From JBBDYG01 sp040901765 (GTDB lineage Bacteria; Planctomycetota; Planctomycetia; Pirellulales; Lacipirellulaceae): a stretch of DNA of 51,753 bases. Position numbers and translations under genes: made by a program. Below are positions 1 to 6,053 of the stretch, one piece after another; the first letter of the stretch is position 1, and every line of letters begins with the position of its first letter. The notes under the pieces were generated by a model. The model was not told the DNA's origin, did not search any database, and was given only the letters and a program-made list of their open reading frames with translations. The stretch spans positions 1 through 51,753 of the forward strand of contig JBBDYG010000010.1 of assembly GCA_040901765.1 (NCBI GenBank), given 5' to 3'.

Positions 1-2
1 TT

Positions 3-55
3 GAATCCCGTGGACATATGGTAAGCGGCTTGGAGAGAATTTCAACGGGCTGCTA
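3..55. repeat. 53-bp terminal inverted repeat, left copy
   Basis: These 53 bases are the exact reverse complement of the last 53 bases of the window (51701-51753). Identity stops at base 56 on this side and at base 51700 on the other. A single repeat at both contig ends in opposite orientation is what an assembler leaves when it cannot cross a dispersed repeat. A biological inverted terminal repeat is less likely, because the gene content between the ends is ordinary chromosomal housekeeping and accessory genes. Confidence 0.9.
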
Positions 56-139
56 CGCCTGCGAGCGCCATCGGACGAGGTTGGCGAAGGTGAGCTTCCA
101 GCGGCAAAGCTTTCGCGCCGATTGGAAGATCGGGAGTAG
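5..139 (+). pseudogene. Possible 3' end of a truncated gene
   Basis: One plus-strand frame runs open from base 5 to a TAG at 137-139. It encodes about 44 residues with a hydrophilic, protein-like composition (IPWTYGKRLG near the start, AKLSRRLEDRE at the end). The first 17 codons fall in the 53-bp repeat. The same frame read inward from the other end of the window gives the same 17 residues and then a different short tail ending at a stop near 51664. A TGA at bases 2-4 precedes the frame, so this is either a remnant or not coding at all. I do not recognise the family. A competing minus-strand frame through the same bases is also open, so the call is weak. Confidence 0.2.
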
Positions 140-230
140 GAATCGGCGATTCCGATGCAATCTGTTCGTCTTGAAACTTCCGTTGCGGACTACGGTTATC
201 GGGTGTTTGTAAGGACATCAGAAAACCTTG

Positions 231-488
231 TTAGTATGCCGTGATGACGAAGATCGAAGGTTCATCGAACTCGCCAAAAACGTTCGGGATGTGGTCGTCC
301 ACACGATCATATCGCCAAATCACCCAAAGCCGTCGGCCGGACGGCGTCTCCGCGAACATCTGAAATGATCCGTCCTGCCGCTCCTGTAATTCGTATACAC
401 GGTCAAACGCAGCTTCGACGTCTTCCGGTGCAAGTGCGTGGTTGGCGACCTTCTCTAAATTCCAGTCAATCCATTTAAAATGTCGCAT
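231..488 (-). CDS. Small BrnT-like / DUF4258-like protein
   Basis: Encodes about 85 residues from the ATG at 488. A TTG 78 bases upstream (566) and an ATG at 509 are in frame, but 488 fits best because the recognisable domain starts right after it. The order is an aromatic N-terminus (FKWIDWNLEKVANHAL), an acidic helix (PEDVEAAFD), a central strand with SGRRLWVIWRYD, and a C-terminal strand IFVITAY. This resembles the BrnT/DUF4258 RNase-toxin-like fold, in which a W-x-x-x-K start, a GRR strand and a terminal I-x-x-A strand recur. This is fold-level similarity judged by eye. No antitoxin-like gene is adjacent: upstream on the same strand, a few bases away, is a two-helix membrane protein. A BrnA-like gene occurs 37 kb away. 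A toxin role is inference. Confidence 0.6.
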   Translation of the reverse strand: MRHFKWIDWNLEKVANHALAPEDVEAAFDRVYELQERQDGSFQMFAETPSGRRLWVIWRYDRVDDHIPNVFGEFDEPSIFVITAY

Positions 489-569
489 GCGTGAACCATC
501 ACCCCGCATTTCAAAGGCGTGAAAGCCTATGTCGTTATATACCGTTGCGACCGAAATCGCAACCAAACT

Positions 570-782
570 CTACTGACGGTTCCTCCGATTACGCAGCCAG
601 TTATACATCACAACGAAAGGCAGCGATACAACGACAAATAGAGCTGCAGAGATCAGGACGTAAGGAACTCGACTCGTGCCCCACGCAGGTGCCGGATGGT
701 CCGTTAAAATAGCGTAACTAATAAGGCTCGCCAGAACGACGAACAGTAATAAGACACGTGCTGAGGAGGTGGGCGTCACCAT
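570..782 (-). CDS. Small two-helix membrane protein
   Basis: Encodes 70 residues from an ATG at 782. Two hydrophobic segments are clear: about residues 8-26 (VLLLFVVLASLISYAIL) and 40-61 (YVLISAALFVVVSLPFVVMY). A strongly basic tail, NWLRNRRNRQ, follows and should stay in the cytoplasm. I do not recognise a family. It sits between the BrnT-like gene and another small membrane protein, all on the minus strand and closely spaced, so the three may be one transcript. No convincing Shine-Dalgarno sequence precedes the ATG. Confidence 0.55.
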   Translation of the reverse strand: MVTPTSSARVLLLFVVLASLISYAILTDHPAPAWGTSRVPYVLISAALFVVVSLPFVVMYNWLRNRRNRQ

Positions 783-812
783 GGGGATGAGCTATCGCAA
801 ATGAAGGCGTTG

Positions 813-1142
813 CTACCGATGCTGCGTTTCATTGATCTGCAAGTCTTCACGTTTGGCGCAGAAATTCTCCCAGAGCACCAATACTAGAACCCAATGCAAT
901 CCACCCGTATCCAGCAGTGAGAAGACGATCGCGAAACACATTAGCCATGGACTTGTTGATAAGAAGGGAATGCTAATCCATAGAAAGAGCGATCCAAACA
1001 CAGGCAGCCCCGAGACCCACTGGTAGTTCTCACGCGTGCCGCCTTGCAGCCGATGAATTGGATAGCGGAGGAAACTCAGATAGCAATTCACGGAAGTGAT
1101 CAGCGTTCCCAGTGCCAACAGCGCTATTCCGATATTCGTCAT
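813..1142 (-). CDS. Small multi-helix membrane protein
   Basis: Encodes about 109 residues from the ATG at 1142. A TTG at 1178 is in frame but would leave almost no leader behind the promoter-like sequence at 1189-1217, so the ATG is preferred. Three to four hydrophobic stretches are visible: near residues 2-22 (IGIALLALGTLITSVNCYL), 45-60 (LPVFGSLFLWISIPFL) and 62-90 (PWLMCFAIVFSLLDTGG onward). A polar tail follows. I do not recognise a family. It leads a possible three-gene minus-strand unit with the two small genes downstream. Confidence 0.5.
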   Translation of the reverse strand: MTNIGIALLALGTLITSVNCYLSFLRYPIHRLQGGTRENYQWVSGLPVFGSLFLWISIPFLSTSPWLMCFAIVFSLLDTGGLHWVLVLVLWENFCAKREDLQINETQHR

Positions 1143-1188
1143 AATAATTTGCCGACGAATGGTAGCGGTAGCAGCCAACGCTGCTCCA

Positions 1189-1217
1189 AGTATAATCGCC
1201 CGTCGTTAAAACCTCAA
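1189..1217 (-). promoter_or_regulatory. Putative sigma70-type promoter for the small membrane gene cluster
   Basis: Reading the minus strand, TTGAGG (1217-1212) and TATACT (1194-1189) are separated by exactly 17 bases, close to the sigma70 consensus. Predicted initiation near 1182 gives a leader of about 40 bases to the ATG at 1142. This is pattern matching only. Confidence 0.3.
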
Positions 1218-1304
1218 ATCAAGGTCGCCTAGTAGGGTTGTCTCTCTTCGCGTCCTTCGCGACACTACCGCAAGACGAACATCCCACGGAAGCCACCCAT
1301 TCCT

Positions 1305-2615
1305 ATGCCATCTCCGCCCACCCATCGCGTAGTCATCATCGGCGGCGGCTTCGGCGGCCTCAAGGCGGCCGTGAAGTTGCGGCGGCCCAGCGTCGAAGTC
1401 ACACTGATCGACAAGCGGAACTTTCATCTGTTCCAGCCGCTGCTCTACCAGGTGGCGACGGGGCAGCTATCGCCCGCGAACATTGCCGCGCCGCTGCGCA
1501 GCGTGCTGCGCCGCCGGCGCAACTGCCGAGTCTGGTTGGGCGACGTCGTTGAGATCGATGTAAAGAGCCGTGTCGTCCGGCTGCGCGATGGGGCGGAAGC
1601 GCCGTACGACACGCTGATCGTCGCTGCTGGCTCGCGACACAGTTATTTTGGCCGGGACGATTGGGAAGCTCTTGCGCCGGGCCTCAAGACAATCGAAGAC
1701 GCCACTGAAATGCGTCACCGCGTGCTGGACGCGTTTGAGCGGGCGGAACGGACCATCGACCCGAGTGAGCGCAAAGCCCTGCTGACGTTTGTGATCGTCG
1801 GCGCGGGGCCGACAGGTGTGGAACTCGCCGGCGCGCTATCGGAAGTCGCGTGGCATACGCTCAAGCATGACTTCCGATCGATCAACCCGTCCGAAGCGCA
1901 GATTCTGCTCGTCGAAGCAGGTCCAAAGCCACTGGAGATTTACCCTGAGCCGTTGATCGAAGCGGCCCAACGTGACCTCGCGCGACTTCACGTCACGCTG
2001 CGAACAAACACGCGCGTGACGCAAATCGAGCCGGAATGGGTCACGCTCGATGCCGGTGGAACGATCGAGCAAGTCCACGCTCACACCGTGCTCTGGGCCG
2101 CGGGCGTGCAGGCGTCGCCGCTCGGCAAACAATTGGCCGCTGCAACCGGCGTCGAGACCGACCGCGCGGGCCGCGTCCCCGTGCAGCCCGATCTTACAAT
2201 CGCGGGTCATCCCGAAATCATTGTCATCGGCGACCTTGCGAACTGTGCCGGTGAGAATGGAAAGCCATTGCCGGGACTGGCACCCGTCGCGATGCAACAA
2301 GGCGAGTATGCGGCTCGACTCATCGACAATCGATTGGAGGGACACCAAACAGCGCCATTTCGGTACCGCGATTGGGGCAGCATGGCAGTAATTGGCCGCG
2401 GCTCGGCTATCGGCCTGTTGCGCCGATGGCAAGTGAAAGGTTTCATCGCCTGGCTCACGTGGCTGTTCATTCACCTCATGTCGATCATGCAATTCCAGAA
2501 CCGCGTGTTGGTGCTCATCCAATGGGGTTCCAGCTATCTCTTTCGCAGCCGGTCGGCGCGGCTCATCACCGGTGAAAGCCAGGACCAACGTCCCACGCAG
2601 GGTGGCACGCCCTGA
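1305..2615 (+). CDS. ndh: Type II NADH dehydrogenase (NDH-2)
   Basis: This single-subunit flavoprotein passes electrons from NADH to membrane quinone without pumping protons. The 436-residue length is usual for NDH-2. The N-terminal FAD dinucleotide motif is VVIIGGGFGGLKAA (residues 9-22). It is followed by the family signature region FHLFQPLLYQVATGQLSP. A second nucleotide-binding motif, IVGAGPTGVELAGAL, lies near residues 165-180 and should bind NADH. VIGDLA near residue 310 is the late FAD-contact motif. The C-terminus has a hydrophobic/amphipathic stretch (FIAWLTWLFIHLMSIM), as expected for attachment to the inner membrane face. The gene stands alone, transcribed away from the small minus-strand genes. 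A short GC-rich hairpin with 8-bp arms begins at its stop codon. Other pyridine-nucleotide disulfide oxidoreductases are less likely because there is no CxxxxC redox pair. Confidence 0.9.
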   Translation: MPSPPTHRVVIIGGGFGGLKAAVKLRRPSVEVTLIDKRNFHLFQPLLYQVATGQLSPANIAAPLRSVLRRRRNCRVWLGDVVEIDVKSRVVRLRDGAEAPYDTLIVAAGSRHSYFGRDDWEALAPGLKTIEDATEMRHRVLDAFERAERTIDPSERKALLTFVIVGAGPTGVELAGALSEVAWHTLKHDFRSINPSEAQILLVEAGPKPLEIYPEPLIEAAQRDLARLHVTLRTNTRVTQIEPEWVTLDAGGTIEQVHAHTVLWAAGVQASPLGKQLAAATGVETDRAGRVPVQPDLTIAGHPEIIVIGDLANCAGENGKPLPGLAPVAMQQGEYAARLIDNRLEGHQTAPFRYRDWGSMAVIGRGSAIGLLRRWQVKGFIAWLTWLFIHLMSIMQFQNRVLVLIQWGSSYLFRSRSARLITGESQDQRPTQGGTP

Positions 2616-2633
2616 GGCCTTGCGAAGGGCGTG
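2606..2633 (+). terminator. Hairpin at the ndh stop codon
   Basis: CACGCCCT (2606-2613) pairs with AGGGCGTG (2626-2633) across a 12-base loop that overlaps the ndh stop. No U-tract follows, so it may be a Rho-dependent or stabilising structure rather than a classic intrinsic terminator. Confidence 0.3.
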
Positions 2634-2808
2634 GGGCGACTGATACCCGCTTCGCTGTGCCAGACTGTAACAATACGTCAAAAATGCCGACGCGTTTTTG
2701 TGGCAGGCGGAAGGTGGGAGACGTGTTACAATGTCGAGCATCGCACGCCGGGGTTGGTTCCAGGCTCAGTCTGAAAAGTATCTATTCCACCTGCGTGGAG
2801 TAACGCTC

Positions 2809-4890
2809 ATGACGGTTCGGGCATCCTTTCTTTGCTTAGCGAAGCGATTTCTCTGCGTGTCGTTCCTAGTCGCGGTAGCGGCGACGGGGCGATGGGCGCA
2901 GGCCGTTCCGGTTTACCAGATCGTGCCACTGGGTTTGGCCGGCGCCGAACACACCCGTAACGATGGCTACAAATATAGCTTTGCCCGCGAGTTGAATGAG
3001 GCGGGCCAGGTCAGCGGGGACTCGGAGCGCTATAACGGCGGCAGCGCTATCCTGGGTACCAGTGCTTGGTTCTATGATGGCACGACAACTACCGAGATCG
3101 GCCTCATGGGCAGCGAACACACCCGTAATGACGGCTACAGAATCAACTCCGCCGGAGAGCTAAACGACGCAGGCCTAGTTGCCGGTTTCTCCAAACGATA
3201 TAAGGGCGGCAGTGATTCGGGTTCGAGCGCCTGGCTCTACGATGGCGCGGCGACGATCGACATCGGTCTGGTGGGCAGCGAACATACGCGAAATGATGGA
3301 TACAAATCCAGTGCCGTTGAGTTGCACGGACTGACTGAGACTGGTCAGGTGGTCGGGTATTCCGGACGTTACAACGGCGGCAGCACTAATTTGGGCCGGA
3401 CTGTTTGGTTCTACGATGGGGCGACCACCAACAGCATTGGCCTTACTGGCAGAGAACACACCCGCAATGACGGGTACAAATCTGGCAGCGTGCGGACTCC
3501 AACCGAGGAGGGGATCGTTCTCGGCCACTCGTTTCGATACAACGGCGGCAGCACCGACTTAGGCCAAAGTGCTTGGCTATACAATGGTGCCGCCACGGTC
3601 AGACTTGGCCTCGTGGGATTCGAGCATACTCGCAATAATGGCTTCAAACACAGTAGCGGCGTAGCACTAAACGAGATGGGACACGTCAGCGGGAATTCCA
3701 ATCGCTATAACGGTAACAATACACAACAGGGTACGAGTGCTTGGTTATACGATGGTTCCACCACGATCAACGTCGGCCTCGTGGGAAGCGAACACACAAG
3801 CAGTAGTGGTTACAAAGACAGCCGCGCAGGTGCTCTGAATCAGGCAGGAGACGTTATCGGGTACTCGGATCGCTACAACAACGGCAGCACCCCATTGGGC
3901 GCAAGTGCGTGGTTCTACGATGGCACCACTACTATTAACATCGGTCTGACGGGCGGCGAGTACACCCGCCACGATGACTACAAGTTCAGTCGTGCCGAGC
4001 GACTGAACGAGGCGGGTGAGGTCATCGGCTACTCCTCTCGATACAACGGCAGCAGCGCCTATTTGGGCCGAACTGCCTGGCTCTACGACGGGGCGACCAC
4101 AATCAATATCGGCCTCATGGATAGCGAACACGCCCGTACCGACGGTTACAAATACAGCGTTGCGCAACAACTGAACGCGGCGGGGCAGGCCGGCGGGCAT
4201 TCAGATCGCTTCCACGGCAGCAGCACCTATTTCGGTCGAACTGCCTGGCTCTACGACGGTGCGACGACGATTGCCATCGGTCTTAAGGGTAGCGAACACA
4301 CCCGCAATGACGGTTACAAAAACAGCGCTACCCTCGGCCTCAACGAGGCCGGGCAGGTCCACGGGTATTCCCAGCGCTTCAACGGCGACAGCGTCGATTC
4401 GGGTAGAGATGCCTGGTTCTACGATCCAATGCTCGACCAAACCCTCTCGCTGCAACTCTCCACACGCAGCGATGGTTATGCTTTCAGCGAAGTGGGCTAC
4501 TTGGGTGAAGACGGCCTGACTTTGGGTCTTTACACTCTGTTCGACAGTTTCGACAACAATCTCGGCTATCGCGCCTTTTACTTCACTCCGGCTGATGGCC
4601 TGCACGATTTGGGATCGCTGGTCGGAGGTGGACTGTCCCCCGCGGGTTGGGACTGGCTGGCGAGTGCAATTCGTGCCAGCGGATTGTCCATTCGCACCAA
4701 TGATAAGGGCCAAATCCTGGGGCAAGGCAAGCTCATCTCACAATCGGACGGCCAAATGGTCTACTTGCTGACCCCCGTGCCTGAGGCCGGCTCCGAGGTG
4801 CTCGTGGGTCTGGCCGTTGGCGGACTCGTTCTCCTATGGACGAGCACCGGGGTGCGTCGTTCTCGGCGGTTCCACTCTGCTTCGTCTTGA
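2809..4890 (+). CDS. PEP-CTERM protein made of nine 56-residue HAF-like repeats
   Basis: About 693 residues from the ATG at 2809, which has GGAG about 8 bases upstream and begins a clean signal peptide (RFLCVSFLVAVAATGRWAQA). An upstream in-frame start at 2698 would bury that signal. The mature protein is nine tandem units of about 56 residues. Each reads roughly EHTRNDGYK, then LNEAGQVxGYSxRYNGGS, then AWLYDGATTINIGL. A degenerate tenth follows (TRSDGYAFSE). The G-x-V-x-G and AWLYDG-x(n)-IGL pattern resembles HAF extracellular repeats. The C-terminus is a PEP-CTERM sorting signal: VPEAGSEVLVGLAVGG, a hydrophobic helix and an RRSRRF tail, predicting export and exosortase processing. The 168-bp DNA units are very similar to each other, so copy number could vary. 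The surface function is unknown. Confidence 0.85.
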   Translation: MTVRASFLCLAKRFLCVSFLVAVAATGRWAQAVPVYQIVPLGLAGAEHTRNDGYKYSFARELNEAGQVSGDSERYNGGSAILGTSAWFYDGTTTTEIGLMGSEHTRNDGYRINSAGELNDAGLVAGFSKRYKGGSDSGSSAWLYDGAATIDIGLVGSEHTRNDGYKSSAVELHGLTETGQVVGYSGRYNGGSTNLGRTVWFYDGATTNSIGLTGREHTRNDGYKSGSVRTPTEEGIVLGHSFRYNGGSTDLGQSAWLYNGAATVRLGLVGFEHTRNNGFKHSSGVALNEMGHVSGNSNRYNGNNTQQGTSAWLYDGSTTINVGLVGSEHTSSSGYKDSRAGALNQAGDVIGYSDRYNNGSTPLGASAWFYDGTTTINIGLTGGEYTRHDDYKFSRAERLNEAGEVIGYSSRYNGSSAYLGRTAWLYDGATTINIGLMDSEHARTDGYKYSVAQQLNAAGQAGGHSDRFHGSSTYFGRTAWLYDGATTIAIGLKGSEHTRNDGYKNSATLGLNEAGQVHGYSQRFNGDSVDSGRDAWFYDPMLDQTLSLQLSTRSDGYAFSEVGYLGEDGLTLGLYTLFDSFDNNLGYRAFYFTPADGLHDLGSLVGGGLSPAGWDWLASAIRASGLSIRTNDKGQILGQGKLISQSDGQMVYLLTPVPEAGSEVLVGLAVGGLVLLWTSTGVRRSRRFHSASS
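2944..4450 (+). repeat. Nine tandem 168-bp coding repeats
   Basis: The tandem units lie wholly inside the PEP-CTERM gene. Each begins at a GAACACACCCGTAAYGA-like sequence (for example near 2947, 3115, 3283 and 3451). The first, second, third, fourth and ninth units are closest to one another. Units five to eight have drifted at the EHTRNDGYK position (EHTRNNGFK, EHTSSSGYK, EYTRHDDYK, EHARTDGYK). Confidence 0.85.
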
Positions 4891-4913
4891 CGGACGCGAT
4901 CTATAGTAGCCGT

Positions 4914-4951
4914 CATGCTCCGCATGACGACCTGTCCACATGCGGAGCATG
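4914..4951. terminator. Perfect 13-bp hairpin between convergent genes
   Basis: CATGCTCCGCATG (4914-4926) is the exact reverse complement of CATGCGGAGCATG (4939-4951), with a 12-base loop. Each arm is also partly self-complementary, so two small hairpins or one larger one can form. It lies between the PEP-CTERM gene and galE, which converge here, consistent with a bidirectional terminator. Confidence 0.45.
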
Positions 4952-4955
4952 TGGA

Positions 4956-5939
4956 CTACTTTGGAAAACCGCGTGGATGCGCCGAATGCCAGCGCCACGC
5001 CGATTCAACAATCGGCCGAATCGACTTGAACTGCGGATCCCAGTCGAGCAATTCGCGGGCTGCGCTGGCATCCGCCACCAGTTCGGGCGGGTCGCCGGGC
5101 CGGCGGGCGACCTCGCGAGTCGCTATCTCCCGGCCGGTGACTGCGCGGCAGGCTTCGATCACTTCCCGCACACTGGCCCCATTGCCGGTGCCGAGGTTGA
5201 GTTTTAGCTCGATGCCGGGTTCGACCTGTTCGATCGCCGCCAGATGGGCCGTCGCCAAGTCCTCGACGTGAATGTAATCGCGGATGCACGTGCCGTCCGG
5301 CGTGGGGTAGTCGGTCCCGTAGATGTCCACGTGCGAGCGTTGGCCGAGCGCCGCTTGCAGAATGATCGGAATCAGATGCGTTTCGGGGTCGTGGTCTTCG
5401 CCAATCGTGCCATCGCTCGCCGCGCCGGCCGCGTTAAAGTACCGCAGTGCGGCGTACCCAAGTTCGTAGGCGCGACAATAATCGGCCAAGGCCCGCTCGA
5501 TCGCGAGTTTCGTAAATCCATAGGGATTAATCGGCTGCTGCGGATGGGCCTCGCGAATCGGTACCCGTTCAGGTACGCCGTAAGTAGCGCAGGTGCTGGA
5601 GAACACGATCCGCTTTGCGCCGCACGAGCGCATTGCGTCCAAAAGCGACAGTGTGCCAACGACGTTGTTGCGATAGTACTTCGCCGGATCGGTGACCGAT
5701 TCGCCGACATAAGCGAACGCGGCAAAGTGCATCACCGCTTCGATCTGGTGCTTGCACAATTCGGATTCGACTTTCGCCCGATCGAGCAGGTCGCCGACGA
5801 TCAGCTTCTCGGCCGAAACCGCCTGACGATGTCCTTCCGCCAGGCTATCGTATACCCACACGTCGTGCCCGCGCTCGGCCAGCAGCTTCACCGCATGGGA
5901 GCCAACGTACCCCGCGCCGCCAGTAACGAGAATGTTCAT
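4956..5939 (-). CDS. galE: UDP-glucose 4-epimerase
   Basis: A short-chain dehydrogenase-type enzyme that interconverts UDP-glucose and UDP-galactose with bound NAD. The 327-residue length from the ATG at 5939 is typical. A TTG four codons upstream is less likely, because NILVTGGAGYVGSH should follow the start Met directly. The NAD-binding motif GGAGYVGS is at about residues 8-15. The catalytic segment is present: SST near residue 120, with YGFTK supplying the Tyr and Lys. The later RDYIHVEDLATAHL segment is characteristic of the GalE subfamily. The gene is monocistronic and converges with the PEP-CTERM gene. Its product would supply galactose units for surface polysaccharide or allow galactose use. 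A related NDP-sugar epimerase with other specificity remains possible. Confidence 0.93.
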   Translation of the reverse strand: MNILVTGGAGYVGSHAVKLLAERGHDVWVYDSLAEGHRQAVSAEKLIVGDLLDRAKVESELCKHQIEAVMHFAAFAYVGESVTDPAKYYRNNVVGTLSLLDAMRSCGAKRIVFSSTCATYGVPERVPIREAHPQQPINPYGFTKLAIERALADYCRAYELGYAALRYFNAAGAASDGTIGEDHDPETHLIPIILQAALGQRSHVDIYGTDYPTPDGTCIRDYIHVEDLATAHLAAIEQVEPGIELKLNLGTGNGASVREVIEACRAVTGREIATREVARRPGDPPELVADASAARELLDWDPQFKSIRPIVESAWRWHSAHPRGFPK

Positions 5940-5976
5940 GCCGTATGACAATCTAACGAACGATTCAGATGAAGAA

Positions 5977-6053
5977 AACCGCTAATACTCGCTGATAAAG
6001 CAAATAGATTTCGCGGGACTTGATTAGCGCCCATTAGCGTTCATCGGCGGTTG
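5977..6053. repeat. Intergenic inverted repeat, GCTAAT word family
   Basis: The left arm (5977-6000) starts AACCGCTAATACTCGCTGAT. The right arm (6022-6053) ends CATCGGCGGTT and contains ATTAGCG twice. The right arm is an approximate reverse complement of the left. The word recurs at about 10-base spacing. The same family occurs at 10719-10750 and 29839-29987. The element extends about 20 bases into the 3' end of the glycosyl hydrolase gene and lies upstream of galE. Confidence 0.7.

Noticed and set aside
18..212. Plus-strand open frame at the start of the window
   Set aside because: It begins inside the end repeat, has no ribosome site and is Arg-rich without motifs.
1836..2741. Long minus-strand open frame antisense to the NADH dehydrogenase gene
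   Set aside because: It mirrors a strongly recognisable plus-strand gene in GC-rich sequence, and its composition is rich in Arg, Ser and Pro with no domain.
2944..4450. CRISPR-like array
   Set aside because: The repeats are 168 bp, all in one reading frame and without unique spacers of constant length.
4201..4725. Minus-strand open frame within the PEP-CTERM repeat gene
   Set aside because: It is a shadow of the tandem coding repeats; its own repeats mirror theirs.
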